A program made the position numbers and the translations under genes. Positions 51,912 to 64,000 of a DNA stretch of 64,000 nt are shown here, in pieces; position 1 is the stretch's first letter, and each line of letters opens with the position of its first letter. The DNA lies in assembly GCF_001277175.1 (NCBI RefSeq), contig NZ_CP012257.1, positions 682,001 to 746,000 of the forward strand, given 5' to 3'. The notes under the pieces were generated by a model. The model was not told the DNA's origin. It did no database searches and saw only the letters and a program-made list of their open reading frames with translations. This DNA comes from Cronobacter universalis NCTC 9529 (GTDB lineage: Bacteria > Pseudomonadota > Gammaproteobacteria > Enterobacterales > Enterobacteriaceae).

Positions 51912-51927
51912 AGCAACCGTTTTCTGC
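51912..51927. promoter_or_regulatory. PurR-like box upstream of car P1
   Basis: AGCAACCGTTTTCTGC resembles the PurR operator consensus ACGCAAACGTTTGCNT around its central CGTTT. It sits about 105 bp upstream of the P1 -35, as in E. coli carAB, where PurR acts with PepA and other architectural proteins. Confidence 0.5.
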
Positions 51928-52011
51928 GCTTCGTTTTCTTTGGTTTTTACCCGTCATTTCTTCGCTTTTCATCAAAGCCCTCAAAAAAACAATAAAAAGT
52001 GCGTTTTAAGG

Positions 52012-52040
52012 TAGACTTCCCTGTGGGTTCTCTCTAGAAT
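52012..52040 (+). promoter_or_regulatory. carAB P1 promoter
   Basis: TAGACT (52012-52017) and TAGAAT (52035-52040) are separated by 17 bp. The following GCCGCCGTTTGCC matches my memory of the E. coli P1 start region, where pyrimidine control works by UTP-sensitive reiterative initiation. Confidence 0.65.
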
Positions 52041-52081
52041 GCCGCCGTTTGCCAAAAATTCGCTGTTCAGGCGTTTTTGCG

Positions 52082-52110
52082 TTGATTTAGCCATACTGGT
52101 TGAATTAATA
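52082..52110 (+). promoter_or_regulatory. carAB P2 promoter
   Basis: TTGATT (52082-52087) and TTAATA (52105-52110) are separated by 17 bp. The -10 lies inside the first ARG box, which explains arginine repression of this promoter. Confidence 0.55.
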
Positions 52111-52137
52111 TGCAAATAAATTGACTGTTTATTCCCT
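52099..52137. promoter_or_regulatory. Tandem ARG boxes (ArgR operator)
   Basis: Two 18-bp boxes, GTTGAATTAATATGCAAA (52099-52116) and ATTGACTGTTTATTCCCT (52120-52137), are spaced by exactly 3 bp, the standard ArgR hexamer arrangement. They overlap the P2 -10 and end just before the carA ribosome site. Confidence 0.75.
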
Positions 52138-52147
52138 GGAGGACGTT

Positions 52148-53296
52148 TTGATTAAGTCAGCGCTGTTGGTTCTGGAAGACGGAACCCAATTCTACGGTCG
52201 GGCCATCGGGGCAACAGGTACGGCAGTAGGGGAAGTCGTTTTCAATACTTCAATGACCGGTTATCAAGAAATCCTCACTGATCCTTCCTACTCCCGCCAG
52301 ATTGTCACTCTCACTTATCCTCATATTGGTAATGTCGGCACCAACGATGCTGACGCTGAATCCTCCCAGGTACATGCTCAGGGCCTTGTGATCCGTGATT
52401 TGCCGCTGATTGCCAGCAACTACCGCAACACAGAGGACCTTTCTTCTTACCTGAAGCGCCATAACATCGTGGCGATTGCCGATATCGATACCCGCAAGCT
52501 GACGCGTCTGCTGCGTGAGAAGGGCGCCCAGAACGGTTGCATCATCGCAGGGGATAATGTCGATGCCGCGCTGGCGCTGGAAAAAGCGAAAGCCTTCCCT
52601 GGCCTGAACGGCATGGATCTGGCAAAAGAAGTGACCACGACGGAAGCTTACAGCTGGACGCAGGGCAGCTGGACGCTCGCAGGCGAACTGCCGGAAGCGA
52701 AAAAAGAAGAAGAGCTGCCTTATCATGTGGTGGCGTATGACTACGGCGTGAAGCGCAACATCCTGCGCATGCTGGTGGACAGAGGCTGCCGCCTGACGGT
52801 CGTCCCGGCGCAAACCTCCGCCGAAGATGTCCTGAAAATGAACCCGGATGGCGTGTTTCTCTCCAACGGCCCTGGCGACCCGGCGCCGTGCGACTACGCC
52901 ATCGAAGCCATCCAGAAATTCCTCGAAACCGACGTGCCGGTCTTCGGCATCTGCCTCGGACACCAGCTGCTGGCGCTGGCGAGCGGCGCGAAAACCGTGA
53001 AGATGAAGTTCGGCCACCACGGCGGCAACCATCCGGTGAAAGATATCGATAACAACCGCGTGATGATCACCGCCCAGAACCACGGTTTTGCGGTGGATGA
53101 AGCGACCATGCCGTCAACGCTGCGCGTGACTCATAAATCCCTGTTCGATAACACGCTCCAGGGGATTCACCGCACCGATAAACCGGCCTTCAGCTTCCAG
53201 GGGCACCCTGAGGCGAGCCCCGGCCCGCATGACGCCGCGCCGCTGTTTGACCACTTTATCGAATTAATTGAGCAGTACCGTAAGACCGCCAAATAA
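52148..53296 (+). CDS. carA: Carbamoyl-phosphate synthase small subunit
   Basis: The start is a TTG at 52148, preceded by GGAGGA (52138-52143), giving 382 residues ([20 protein letters not shown]), identical in length to E. coli CarA, which also uses TTG. The frame extends to an ATG at 52121, but that lies within the ARG box and is rejected. It is a class I glutamine amidotransferase: nucleophile Cys269 in [12 protein letters not shown] and His/Glu in [11 protein letters not shown]. It supplies ammonia to CarB. Confidence 0.97.
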   Translation: MIKSALLVLEDGTQFYGRAIGATGTAVGEVVFNTSMTGYQEILTDPSYSRQIVTLTYPHIGNVGTNDADAESSQVHAQGLVIRDLPLIASNYRNTEDLSSYLKRHNIVAIADIDTRKLTRLLREKGAQNGCIIAGDNVDAALALEKAKAFPGLNGMDLAKEVTTTEAYSWTQGSWTLAGELPEAKKEEELPYHVVAYDYGVKRNILRMLVDRGCRLTVVPAQTSAEDVLKMNPDGVFLSNGPGDPAPCDYAIEAIQKFLETDVPVFGICLGHQLLALASGAKTVKMKFGHHGGNHPVKDIDNNRVMITAQNHGFAVDEATMPSTLRVTHKSLFDNTLQGIHRTDKPAFSFQGHPEASPGPHDAAPLFDHFIELIEQYRKTAK

Positions 53297-53313
53297 TCGG
53301 GAGAAAGAGAACA

Positions 53314-56538
<3,225 letters not shown>

Positions 56539-56555
56539 GACGTCGTGAACCCGAT

Positions 56556-56584
56556 AAAAGCCAGCGTAAGCTGGCTTTTTTTAT
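56556..56584 (+). terminator. Terminator of carAB
   Basis: AAAAGCCAGC pairs with GCTGGCTTTT around GTAA, followed by more T. Confidence 0.92.
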
Positions 56585-56697
56585 TGGCGCCCCCCTAAAT
56601 TTAATAGCCAATTAGTTTTTCACTCATGCGCGGCCATCCGTTACCCTTCAGGCTGTCTCGTTTGCCGAATTCCCGGTTCACGTTTAAGGAGAAACAC

Positions 56698-57561
56698 GTG
56701 TTAAAAAGAGTCCTGCTTCTGGGTGCCTGTCTGGCATTAACCGCCTGCTTTGGCGGTGGTGACAGCAAAGAGTTCCTGATTGATAACCCGACCGGGAAAC
56801 CGCTCGCGATTTCGGTAGACGATCAAAAAATCACCGTTCCGGCAGAAAAATCACAAACGATTAAACTGGACGCGGGCCAGCATACGCTGACGCTTGAGAA
56901 TGGCGACAAGGTAAAATTCAGCGTCTTTAGCGCGATGCCTCGCTCGGGCGTGAGCGGTCTTATCAACCCGACCCGTACTCGTTACATTTACGTGATACAA
57001 AAATACCTGGCGGAAGGGGTAACACCGTCCAGTGAAAACGGCGATGTTCACACCCTGACGATTGACGGGCAGACCGTAACCGGCCCGTTCGAAGATATGG
57101 GCAGCGGGCTGTTTATCGATAATTTTACGAAAGAGTGGGAGCTGAACCCGACAGAGCCTTTCCCGGAGTCGATGTCATCGACGTCCGCGGATAACTACAA
57201 AACCAAACTTTTCCGTCTCGAAGAGTTTAAGGACTATTACAACAATCAGTTTTCGCCCTCCGTGGAATACACTGAAAACATGCGTATCACAGAGTCGCGT
57301 TACCAGCCGCCTGAAATCAGCGCGCAGTTTACTTCGCCTGAACTTCAGCAAAACCTGAATGAAGCCACCAAAATTTATAATGACTTTATTCATGCCGAAT
57401 CGGCAGGCGACCAAAAAGATCTGCTCAAAGCGTTCGACAAACAGAACCGCGAGAAATGGCGTAACCCTAAAGCTGGCGGTGAAGAATTGACCCGTTATTA
57501 TGAAATTATGACCAACCTGAATCACACGATGATGAGCTCCATTCTGGAGCTGAAGCAGTAA
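56698..57561 (+). CDS. Predicted lipoprotein of unknown function
   Basis: A GTG at 56698 with AAGGAGAAAC before it gives 287 residues starting LKRVLLLGACLALTACFGG, a typical lipoprotein signal with the lipobox LTAC (Cys17). The residue after the Cys is Phe, so the inner-membrane Asp retention signal is absent and outer-membrane sorting is likely. The frame is open back to 56626, but that would bury the signal peptide. The mature part begins with a small beta-type region (FLIDNPTGKPLAISVDDQKI); I do not recognise a family for the rest. It occupies the place of cai/fix in E. coli. Confidence 0.75.
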   Translation: MLKRVLLLGACLALTACFGGGDSKEFLIDNPTGKPLAISVDDQKITVPAEKSQTIKLDAGQHTLTLENGDKVKFSVFSAMPRSGVSGLINPTRTRYIYVIQKYLAEGVTPSSENGDVHTLTIDGQTVTGPFEDMGSGLFIDNFTKEWELNPTEPFPESMSSTSADNYKTKLFRLEEFKDYYNNQFSPSVEYTENMRITESRYQPPEISAQFTSPELQQNLNEATKIYNDFIHAESAGDQKDLLKAFDKQNREKWRNPKAGGEELTRYYEIMTNLNHTMMSSILELKQ

Positions 57562-57570
57562 TATCCGACC

Positions 57571-57600
57571 GCCGGGCATCGGCATTCAGGATGCCCGGCC
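57571..57600. repeat. Hairpin after the lipoprotein gene (REP-like)
   Basis: GCCGGGCAT pairs with ATGCCCGGC around CGGCATTCAGG. No T run follows. Its arms resemble the palindrome between lspA and fkpB (GCCGGGC...GCCCGGC), suggesting a dispersed REP-type element that may also act as a 3' stabiliser. Confidence 0.45.
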
Positions 57601-57693
57601 TCAGAACCGTCTGTATTTCCATCTGTTATCAGTAAGTTAATCTAAAATAATAAAGTAAGTCATTAAAACACACTGAAAGCAGGGGAGAACACC

Positions 57694-57927
57694 ATGCGAT
57701 CGAAACTACTGATTACGTCCATTTTTGCTGCCGCTACGCTGTTTACCGTGGCGGGCTGTTCATCCAATCAGGCCGTTAAGACGACCGACGGTAAAACCGT
57801 GGTCACCGACGGTAAGCCGGAAGTCGACAGCGATACCGGGCTGGTCTCTTATAAAAACGCCCAGACCGGACAGACCGAGCAGATTAACCGCGACCAGGTA
57901 AAATCCATGAGCGAACTGGATAACTAA
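57694..57927 (+). CDS. YgdI/YgdR-family small lipoprotein
   Basis: This 77-residue precursor has a lipoprotein signal with lipobox VAGC (Cys22). A short SH3-like beta domain typical of the DUF903/YgdI-YgdR family follows (TTDGKTVVTDGKPEVDSDTG, LVSYKNAQTGQTEQINRDQV). The residue after Cys is Ser, which favours outer-membrane sorting. Its role is unknown. AGGGGAG precedes the ATG. It probably forms its own transcription unit. Confidence 0.85.
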   Translation: MRSKLLITSIFAAATLFTVAGCSSNQAVKTTDGKTVVTDGKPEVDSDTGLVSYKNAQTGQTEQINRDQVKSMSELDN

Positions 57928-58140
57928 CCACCGCGTTAATTATCCTCGCACCTGAAAAGACGGATGCTGATGCATCCGTTTTTATTTTTACCGCAAAACG
58001 CCTTATGCCCGCCGGTAAATCGCAGCAAATCCTTTCTGTTTCATCCCCGCCCAATACCCCTGCGGATTGTCCCTGTCAGCGCGCCCGTTAACTGGCTACA
58101 CTCATTGCATTCCCACGGTGGGCAGGACACAGGCAAGGTT

Positions 58141-58671
58141 ATGATTTTAATTATTTATGCGCACCCCTATCCGCATCACTCCCACGCCAACCGGCGAATG
58201 CTGGAGCATGTGCAGGGGCTGGACGATATCGAGGTGCGCTCGCTTTATCAGCTTTACCCCGATTTCAACATCAACGTGCCCGCCGAGCAGGAGGCGCTGG
58301 CGCGCGCCGATCTCATCGTCTGGCAGCATCCGATGCAGTGGTACAGCGTGCCGCCGCTGTTCAAACTCTGGATAGACAAAGTGTTATCGCACGGCTGGGC
58401 CTATGGCAAAGGGGGAACGGCGCTCAGGGGCAAAAGCGTACTGTGGGCCGTGACGACCGGCGGCGATAAACACCATTTTGATCTTGGCGACCATCCTGGC
58501 TTCGACGTGCTCGCGCAGCCGTTACAGGCGACCGCGCTCTATTGCGGCCTGAACTGGCTGGCGCCCTATGCGATGCACCGTACTTTTGTCTGCGACGACG
58601 AAACGCTCGAAGGCAAAGCGCGGGAATACCAGAAACGCTTAACCGACTGGCAGGAGCGGCATCATGGATAG
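58141..58671 (+). CDS. kefF: KefF, quinone oxidoreductase ancillary to KefC
   Basis: The ATG at 58141 gives 176 residues ([20 protein letters not shown]), the length of E. coli KefF; the frame is open to 57964 but that part shows no family resemblance. It is a flavodoxin-fold NAD(P)H:quinone reductase ([25 protein letters not shown]). It binds KefC and is needed for full K+ efflux activity. The stop overlaps the kefC start by 8 bp. Confidence 0.96.
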   Translation: MILIIYAHPYPHHSHANRRMLEHVQGLDDIEVRSLYQLYPDFNINVPAEQEALARADLIVWQHPMQWYSVPPLFKLWIDKVLSHGWAYGKGGTALRGKSVLWAVTTGGDKHHFDLGDHPGFDVLAQPLQATALYCGLNWLAPYAMHRTFVCDDETLEGKAREYQKRLTDWQERHHG

Positions 58672-60526
58672 TCATACGTTGATTCAGGCGCTGATCTACC
58701 TCGGGTCGGCCGCGCTGATTGTGCCCGTCGCGGTGCGCCTCGGACTTGGCTCGGTGCTGGGGTATCTGATTGCCGGCGGGCTGATTGGCCCGTGGGGGTT
58801 GCGGCTGGTGACGGACGCGCAGGCGATTCTGCATTTCGCGGAAATCGGCGTGGTGCTGATGCTGTTTGTCATCGGGCTTGAGCTTGATCCGCAGCGCCTG
58901 TGGAAGCTGCGCGCCTCGGTCTTTGGCGGCGGCGCGTTGCAGATGGGCGCGTGCGGCCTGCTGCTCGGCGGCTTTTGCGTGGCGCTCGGGCTGCGCTGGC
59001 AGGTGGCGCTGCTGATTGGCCTGACGCTCGCGCTCTCTTCAACGGCCATCGCCATGCAGGCGATGAACGAGCGTAACCTGACGGCGTCGCAAATGGGGCG
59101 CAGCGCCTTTGCCGTGCTGCTGTTCCAGGATATCGCCGCGATCCCGCTGGTGGCGATGATCCCGCTGCTGGCCGCGAGCGGCGAGGCGACGACCGCCAGC
59201 GCGTTCCTCCTCTCGGCGCTGAAAGTGGTCGGCGCGCTGGCGCTGGTGGTGCTGCTCGGGCGTTTTGTCGCGCGGCCGGCGCTGCGCTTTGTAGCCCGCT
59301 CCGGGCTTCGCGAAGTGTTCAGCGCCGTGGCGCTGTTTCTGGTGTTCGGCTTCGGGCTGCTGCTGGAAGAGGCCGGGCTGTCGATGGCGATGGGCGCGTT
59401 TCTCGCGGGCGTCTTGCTGGCAAGCTCCGAATACCGCCACGCGCTGGAGAGCGATATCGAGCCGTTCAAAGGGCTGCTGCTGGGCCTCTTTTTTATCGGC
59501 GTCGGGATGTCGATTGATTTCGGCACGCTGGTGGCGCATCCGCTGCGCGTGCTGACGCTCCTGTTCGGCTTTCTGATTATCAAAACCGTCACGCTGTGGC
59601 TTATCGCAAAACCGCTGAAGGTGCCTGGGCGTCAGGGGCGCTGGTTTGCGGCGCTGTTAGGACAGGGGAGTGAATTCGCGTTCGTGATTTTCGGCGCGGC
59701 GCGCAGCGCCGAGGTGCTGGATGCCGAATGGGCGAAGGCGCTGACGCTCGCGGTGGCGCTCTCCATGGCCGCGACGCCGCTGCTGCTGGTGTTGTTAACC
59801 CGCCTTGAGAAATCGGGGCAGCAGCAGGCGCGTGAAGCCGATGAAATTGACGAGGAGCAGCCGCGGGTGATCATCGCGGGCTTCGGGCGATTTGGTCAGA
59901 TAGCCGGTCGTTTGCTGCTCTCCAGCGGCGTGAAGATGGTGGTTCTCGATCACGACCCGGATCATATCGAAACGCTGCGTAAATTCGGCATGAAGGTGTT
60001 TTATGGCGACGCGACCCGCGTCGATTTGCTGGAATCGGCGGGCGTGGCGAAAGCTGAAGTGCTGATTAACGCCATTGACGATCCGCAGGCGAATCTGCAA
60101 CTGACGGAGCTGGTGCAGACGCACTTTCCGCAGGTGCGGATTATCGCCCGCGCCCGCGATGTGGATCACTACATTCGCCTGCGTCAGGCAGGTGTCGCGC
60201 AGCCGGAGCGTGAAACGTTCGAAGGCGCGCTGCGGGTAGGGCGCATGGCGCTGGAAGAGCTGGGCATCGGCAGTTACGAAGCGCGCGAGCGCGCCGATCT
60301 GTTCCGCTGCTACAACCAGCAGATGGTGGATGAAATGGCCGAGGGCGACAACGACACGTCGGCGCGCGCCGCCACCTTTAAGCGCACCAGCGCGATGCTG
60401 ACGGAAATCATCAGCGAAGACCGCGCGCACTTGTCGCTGATCCAGCGCCACGGCTGGCAGGGGACACAGGAAGGCAAGCACACCGGCGATGATGCCGACG
60501 AGCCGGAAGTGAAACCGCAGCCCTAA
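58664..60526 (+). CDS. kefC: KefC, glutathione-regulated K+ efflux channel/antiporter
   Basis: This 620-residue protein has an N-terminal CPA2 membrane domain of about twelve helices (for example [38 protein letters not shown]) and a cytoplasmic RCK/KTN domain from about 400 ([34 protein letters not shown]). Efflux is held closed by glutathione and opened by glutathione adducts, acidifying the cytoplasm to protect against electrophiles. It is coupled to kefF. Confidence 0.97.
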   Translation: MDSHTLIQALIYLGSAALIVPVAVRLGLGSVLGYLIAGGLIGPWGLRLVTDAQAILHFAEIGVVLMLFVIGLELDPQRLWKLRASVFGGGALQMGACGLLLGGFCVALGLRWQVALLIGLTLALSSTAIAMQAMNERNLTASQMGRSAFAVLLFQDIAAIPLVAMIPLLAASGEATTASAFLLSALKVVGALALVVLLGRFVARPALRFVARSGLREVFSAVALFLVFGFGLLLEEAGLSMAMGAFLAGVLLASSEYRHALESDIEPFKGLLLGLFFIGVGMSIDFGTLVAHPLRVLTLLFGFLIIKTVTLWLIAKPLKVPGRQGRWFAALLGQGSEFAFVIFGAARSAEVLDAEWAKALTLAVALSMAATPLLLVLLTRLEKSGQQQAREADEIDEEQPRVIIAGFGRFGQIAGRLLLSSGVKMVVLDHDPDHIETLRKFGMKVFYGDATRVDLLESAGVAKAEVLINAIDDPQANLQLTELVQTHFPQVRIIARARDVDHYIRLRQAGVAQPERETFEGALRVGRMALEELGIGSYEARERADLFRCYNQQMVDEMAEGDNDTSARAATFKRTSAMLTEIISEDRAHLSLIQRHGWQGTQEGKHTGDDADEPEVKPQP

Positions 60527-60556
60527 AAAAACGCCCCGTCCGGGGCGTTTTCTTTT
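60525..60556. terminator. Bidirectional terminator between kefC and the LysE-type gene
   Basis: AACGCCCCG pairs with CGGGGCGTT around TC, with A7 on the left and TTTTCTTTT on the right. Confidence 0.9.
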
Positions 60557-60577
60557 GCGCGAAGGCAGGGCGCGGCG

Positions 60578-61198
60578 TTAGCTCAGCGCCACTTTGATGC
60601 CGAGCGCCAGCAGCATGCCGCCCAGCAGTTTGTCGATCACCTTCTGCGCTTTGGTCAGGCCGCGGCGCACCGGCTGGCTCTGAATCAACAAGACCAGCAG
60701 CGGCCACCAGACCAGCGTCAGGGCGACGATAATGCCCGCGTACCAGAGTTTTTCCATCAGGCCGGAATTCACGTTCAGCACCTGGGTGAACATCGCCAGG
60801 AAGAACAGCGTGGCTTTGGGGTTCAGCAGGTTACAGAGGTAACCCTGAATAAACGCTTTTTTCAGCGAGGTGCTCTCCTGCGCCACGCCATCGAGCGCCA
60901 GGCTGGTGGTGCCGCGCGCCAGCAGCGCATTGATGCCAAGCCACACCAGATACGCCGCGCCGACATATTTCAGCGCGCCGAAAAGCCAGGGCGTAGTGGT
61001 GATGACCACCGCGATACCTGCCACGCAGTAAGTCATGTGCGTCACGACGCCAGCGATAACGCCTGCGGCCGTCATCATCGCGGCGCTGCGCGGGTAGCGC
61101 GCGGCGTTTTTGATAACCAGAAAGAAATCGGGGCCCGGCGACAGCATGCCCAGCGCCGCAATGGTGGCAACGAAAAGGGTGGTTTCCAGCATGGTCAA
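60578..61198 (-). CDS. LysE/RhtB-family amino-acid exporter
   Basis: This 206-residue protein has six predicted membrane helices and the RhtB signature LSPGPDFFLVIKNAARYPR near the N-terminus, followed by GVIAGVVTHMTYCVAG and GYLCNLLNPKATLFFLAMF. Members export threonine, homoserine lactone, lysine, leucine or related compounds. The substrate cannot be told from sequence. It is convergent with kefC and divergent from folA and is not present here in E. coli. Confidence 0.88.
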   Translation of the reverse strand: MTMLETTLFVATIAALGMLSPGPDFFLVIKNAARYPRSAAMMTAAGVIAGVVTHMTYCVAGIAVVITTTPWLFGALKYVGAAYLVWLGINALLARGTTSLALDGVAQESTSLKKAFIQGYLCNLLNPKATLFFLAMFTQVLNVNSGLMEKLWYAGIIVALTLVWWPLLVLLIQSQPVRRGLTKAQKVIDKLLGGMLLALGIKVALS

Positions 61199-61457
61199 TC
61201 CTCACATCAGCAAGCGCGCACTATAAAGCATTCGGCCTTTTTTGGCATCTGCCGCTCACAGGCGACATCGCGGCTTTACGGGGGTGTAAAGACGAAACGC
61301 GTTTGGTTTCAGTCGCATAACGCAGCGGCGGAAAAAGCCGCATCGTGCCCTGCACAGCAGAACAAAAAAAATTCTCTGCCTGGTTCCGGTCGCCAGTCGA
61401 CTAAAGATTGCGCTTTCCGTATAGTGGCGGCAATTTTTTATACCTGGGAAATTATCA

Positions 61458-61937
61458 ATGATCAGTCTGATTGCGGCTTTAGCGGTGGATCGCGTGATTG
61501 GTATGGAAAACGCCATGCCGTGGGACCTCCCTGCCGATCTCGCCTGGTTTAAACGTAACACGCTTAACAAACCGGTTATCATGGGTCGCCTGACCTGGGA
61601 ATCGATCGGTCGCCCGCTGCCGGGCCGTAAAAATATCGTGCTCAGCAGCCGTCCGGGCGACGATGACCGCGTGGTGTGGGTGCGCTCCGTTGAGGAAGCG
61701 TTACAGGCTTGCGGCGATGCCGAAGAAGTGATGGTGATTGGCGGCGGCCGCGTTTACGAGCAGTTCCTGCCGCGCGCGCAGCGTCTTTATCTCACCCATA
61801 TCGATGCGGAAGTGGAAGGCGATACCCATTTCCCGGATTACGAGCCGGACGAGTGGCAGTCGGTGTTCAGCGAATTCCATGACGCCGATGAGAAGAACTC
61901 GCACAGCTACTGTTTCGAGATCCTTGAGCGCCGTTAA
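61458..61937 (+). CDS. folA: Dihydrofolate reductase
   Basis: This 159-residue DHFR has [20 protein letters not shown], the Met20-type loop [13 protein letters not shown] with catalytic Asp27, [22 protein letters not shown] and [12 protein letters not shown]. It reduces dihydrofolate to tetrahydrofolate and is the trimethoprim target. No unusual change is apparent at the residues I can place. Length is the same as in E. coli. Confidence 0.98.
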   Translation: MISLIAALAVDRVIGMENAMPWDLPADLAWFKRNTLNKPVIMGRLTWESIGRPLPGRKNIVLSSRPGDDDRVVWVRSVEEALQACGDAEEVMVIGGGRVYEQFLPRAQRLYLTHIDAEVEGDTHFPDYEPDEWQSVFSEFHDADEKNSHSYCFEILERR

Positions 61938-61964
61938 TCCGCGTTCGGGATGACGGTTAAGTCG

Positions 61965-61999
61965 AAAAAGCGGATGCGCATGGCGTGTCCGCTTTTTTT
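61965..61999 (+). terminator. Terminator of folA
   Basis: AAAAGCGGA pairs with TCCGCTTTT around TGCGCATGGCGTG, followed by more T. Confidence 0.88.
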
Positions 62000-62012
62000 A
62001 TGGGGCTGCGAC

Positions 62013-62350
62013 GGCGGGTGCGCGTTGCTTACCCGCCCTGCGGGGATGGTGGTGAGAAAAGGTAGGGTGGATAAGCGTAGCGCATCCACCTTTTATATGG
62101 CGGGTGCGCGTTGCTTACCCGCCCTGCGGGGATGGTGATGAGAAAAGGTAGGGTGGATAAGCGAAGCGCATCCACCTTTTATAGGGCGGCTGCGCGTTGC
62201 TTACCCGCCCTGCGGGGATGGTGGTGAAAAAAGGTAGGGTGGATAAGCGAAGCGCATCCACCTTTTATAGGGCGGGTGCGCGTTGCTTACCCGCCCTACG
62301 GAATGGTGGTGAGAAAAGGTAGGGTGGATAAGCGAAGCGCATCCACCTTT
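62013..62350. repeat. Four-copy 86-bp tandem repeat made of paired REP-like palindromes
   Basis: Units start at 62013, 62099, 62185 and 62271, exactly 86 bp apart; the last ends near 62350. Each has two palindromes: one with arms GGCGGGT/ACCCGCC (for example 62013-62037) and one with arms GGTGGAT/ATCCACC (for example 62067-62091), joined by a GATGGTGGTGAGAAAAGGTA-like spacer. Read on the opposite strand, the second palindrome matches the first except for changes that keep the arms paired. The unit is therefore a head-to-head pair, like a BIME. Copies differ by only a few bases, so the array is recent or homogenised. It fills the folA-apaH gap, where no gene is seen. Confidence 0.92.
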
Positions 62351-62367
62351 CTACAGAGAAAATACGG

Positions 62368-63219
62368 TCAGGACGCGATGGCCGCTTTGTCGTCGTCGCT
62401 GTCGGTCTGACGATTAGAGTGCTGCGTGAACACCGCTTTATCTTCCCAGCGCAGGCAGGTCAGCGTACCGCCCCAGCAGCAGCCGGTATCCAGACCGTAG
62501 ATGTTTTCCGGCGTGCCTTTACCTTCGAGCGACGCCCAGTGCCCGAAGACGATGGCGTACTCCTGCGCCACCGGCCCCGGAATGGCGAACCACGGTTTCA
62601 GCGGCGCGGGCGCGCTTTCCGGGCTCTCTTTGCAATACATATCGAGCTGGCCGTTCGGGAAACAATAGCGCATCCGGGTAAAGGCGTTCGAGATAAAGCG
62701 CAGGCGCGCAAGGCCCGTCAGCTCCGGCGACCAGTTGTTCGGCATATCGCCGTACATCGCGTCGAGGAACAGCGGATAGCTGTCGCTTGCCAGCACCGCT
62801 TCGACATCGCGGGCGCACGCCTGTGCGGTAGCGAGATCCCACTGCGGCGTAATGCCCGCATGGGCCATCACCAGCTTTTTCTCTTCATCCACCTGTAACA
62901 GCGGCTGGCGGCGCAGCCAGTTGACAAGCTCGTCGGCGTCCGGCGCTTCAAGCAGCGGCGTGACCCGATCTTTCGGTTTATTGCGACTGATGCCCGCGAA
63001 AACCGCCAGCAGATGCAGATCGTGGTTGCCCAGCACCATACGAACGGAATCGCCGAGCGAGCGGACGTAGCGCAGCACTTCCAGCGAGCCGGGACCGCGG
63101 GCCACCAGGTCGCCCGTCAGCCACAGCGTATCCTGGCCTGGGGTAAAGTCGACCTGCTGTAACAGCGCGACCAGTTCATCGTAGCAACCATGAACGTCGC
63201 CAATCAGATATGTAGACAT
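62368..63219 (-). CDS. apaH: ApaH, diadenosine tetraphosphatase
   Basis: This 283-residue metallophosphoesterase has [20 protein letters not shown] and GNHDLHL motifs and two later histidines. It splits Ap4A symmetrically to two ADP and removes Np4N caps from RNA. It is the last gene of rsmA-apaG-apaH, 4 bp after apaG. The C-terminus is polar and slightly longer than I recall for E. coli. Confidence 0.97.
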   Translation of the reverse strand: MSTYLIGDVHGCYDELVALLQQVDFTPGQDTLWLTGDLVARGPGSLEVLRYVRSLGDSVRMVLGNHDLHLLAVFAGISRNKPKDRVTPLLEAPDADELVNWLRRQPLLQVDEEKKLVMAHAGITPQWDLATAQACARDVEAVLASDSYPLFLDAMYGDMPNNWSPELTGLARLRFISNAFTRMRYCFPNGQLDMYCKESPESAPAPLKPWFAIPGPVAQEYAIVFGHWASLEGKGTPENIYGLDTGCCWGGTLTCLRWEDKAVFTQHSNRQTDSDDDKAAIAS

Positions 63220-63223
63220 GGTA

Positions 63224-63601
63224 TTAATGGATCAGTGTGGGAACGGCGAGACGGAAAACCGGGATATCAAGGTGAAAACCGTTGCCCTGATCGTCCACCA
63301 TCTCATAGTGGCCCTGCATCGTGCCGAACGGCGTTTCAATGACCGCGCCGCTGGTGTACTGGTATTCGCCGCCGGGCTGGATGTGGGGCTGAACCCCTAC
63401 CACGCCTTCACCCTGGACTTCGGTCTCTTTACCGTTGCCGTTGGTGATAAGCCAGTAGCGGCCCAGCAACTGAACAGGCGTTCGCCCCAGATTGCGGACG
63501 GTGACGGTATAGGCAAAGACGAAACGCTCATCCTCCGGTGAAGACTGCGCTTCGATATAAACGCTTTGTACCTGTACGCAAACGCGGGGTGAATCAGCCA
63601 T
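63224..63601 (-). CDS. apaG: ApaG (CorD) family protein
   Basis: This 125-residue protein has an immunoglobulin-like beta fold with the family segments [29 protein letters not shown] and [12 protein letters not shown]. The role is not settled; mutants in Salmonella affect Co2+ resistance and Mg2+ efflux. It begins 2 bp after the rsmA stop, so the two are tightly coupled. Confidence 0.95.
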   Translation of the reverse strand: MADSPRVCVQVQSVYIEAQSSPEDERFVFAYTVTVRNLGRTPVQLLGRYWLITNGNGKETEVQGEGVVGVQPHIQPGGEYQYTSGAVIETPFGTMQGHYEMVDDQGNGFHLDIPVFRLAVPTLIH

Positions 63602-63603
63602 GT

Positions 63604-64000
63604 TTAGCTCTCCTTCGAGGGCGGATTATCAGCTAAATAATTCGCCATCTGGCAATACTGCGCAACAGAAATATTCTCGGCGCGCATAGCCGGGTCGATG
63701 CCGAGCGACGTCAGAATCTCAGGGCTGAACACATTGCCGAGGCTGTTGCGAATCGTTTTACGGCGCTGGTTAAACGCTTCGGTGGTGAGGCGGCTTAACA
63801 GACGCAGCTCTTTCACCGGATGCGGCGGCGTGGCGTGCGGCACAAGGCGCACTACGGCGGAATCCACTTTGGGCGGCGGCGTAAAGGCGGTGGGCGGCAC
63901 TTCGAGCACCGGGATCACATTGCAGAAATACTGCGCCATCACGCTTAAGCGGCCATACGCCTTGCTGTTCGGCCCCGCGACCAGACGGTTGACCACCTCT
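63604..64000 (-). CDS. rsmA: RsmA (KsgA), 16S rRNA dimethyltransferase (5' end outside window)
   Basis: The frame is open to the right edge; an internal ATG at 63996 is not the true start. The visible 132 residues are the C-terminal half of Ksg[21 protein letters not shown], the [14 protein letters not shown] motif, and the helical end [17 protein letters not shown] ... [12 protein letters not shown]. The enzyme dimethylates A1518 and A1519 of 16S rRNA. It is first in the rsmA-apaG-apaH order. Confidence 0.97.
   Translation of the reverse strand, partial: EVVNRLVAGPNSKAYGRLSVMAQYFCNVIPVLEVPPTAFTPPPKVDSAVVRLVPHATPPHPVKELRLLSRLTTEAFNQRRKTIRNSLGNVFSPEILTSLGIDPAMRAENISVAQYCQMANYLADNPPSKES

Larger units (their letters stand above)
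51681..52147 (+). promoter_or_regulatory. carAB control region
   Basis: These 467 bp between dapB and carA contain no gene. After the dapB terminator the DNA is strongly A+T-rich (51760-52020). It holds a PurR-like box, a UTP-sensitive P1-type promoter, and a downstream P2 promoter overlapped by two ARG boxes, the same layout as the E. coli carAB control region. Individual sites are listed separately. Confidence 0.75.

Noticed and set aside
62013..62350. CRISPR array
   Set aside because: The 86-bp units have no unique spacers; the whole unit repeats, and no cas gene is near.

Overview
The window is a chromosomal segment of a gamma-proteobacterium of the Enterobacteriaceae, most likely a Cronobacter. 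Gene content and order follow the E. coli 99-100/0-1 minute region almost gene for gene: slt-trpR-yjjX-gpmB-rob-creABCD-arcA-yjtD-thrLABC-yaaA-yaaJ-talB-mog-satP-dnaKJ-nhaAR-rpsT-ribF-ileS-lspA-fkpB-ispH-rihC-dapB-carAB-kefFC-folA-apaHG-rsmA. The proteins are close to but distinct from their E. coli counterparts. A kpsEDCS capsule block beside ettA is an arrangement described for Cronobacter (K-antigen region 1). The genus call is inference from layout; no rRNA or tRNA gene is present to confirm it.

Layout. 1-6039 (minus): capsule export and assembly genes kpsE-kpsD-kpsC-kpsS, with kpsS running off the left edge. 6541-8208: ettA. 8443-13526: slt, trpR, yjjX, gpmB, rob, creA. 13545-17099: the CreBC two-component system and creD, with a perfect CreB box before creD. 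17158-18507: arcA with a long leader that contains a frameshifted yjjY. 18508-24243: yjtD and the attenuated threonine operon. 24295-30485: yaaA, yaaJ, talB, mog, an MFS transporter absent from this position in E. coli, and satP. 30778-33921: dnaK-dnaJ behind a sigma-32 promoter. 34193-39195: an accessory island. 39431-56538: nhaA to carB, standard housekeeping, with a LysR/AlaX-like pair inserted before dapB. 56698-57927: two small lipoprotein genes where E. coli has cai/fix. 58141-64000: kefFC, a LysE-type exporter, folA, a four-copy 86-bp tandem repeat, apaH, apaG and the 3' end of rsmA.

The most interesting part is 34193-39195, between dnaJ and nhaA. It holds a LysR-type regulator, a three-helix holin-like protein, a GH108 muramidase (phage-endolysin type), a small membrane-tethered CadC-like regulator, and a large GH18 chitinase with a PKD-like domain and a CBM5/12 domain but no signal peptide. 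This combination fits a chitinase released by a domesticated holin/endolysin (type 10 secretion-like) device, as known for Serratia marcescens chitinases. No spanin gene is visible, the gene arrangement differs from the Serratia cluster, and two separate regulators are present, so it may be a distinct variant.

Other points of note are the 86-bp tandem array built from oppositely oriented copies of one palindrome with compensatory base changes, the yjjY frameshift, and a very strong hairpin between dnaK and dnaJ.
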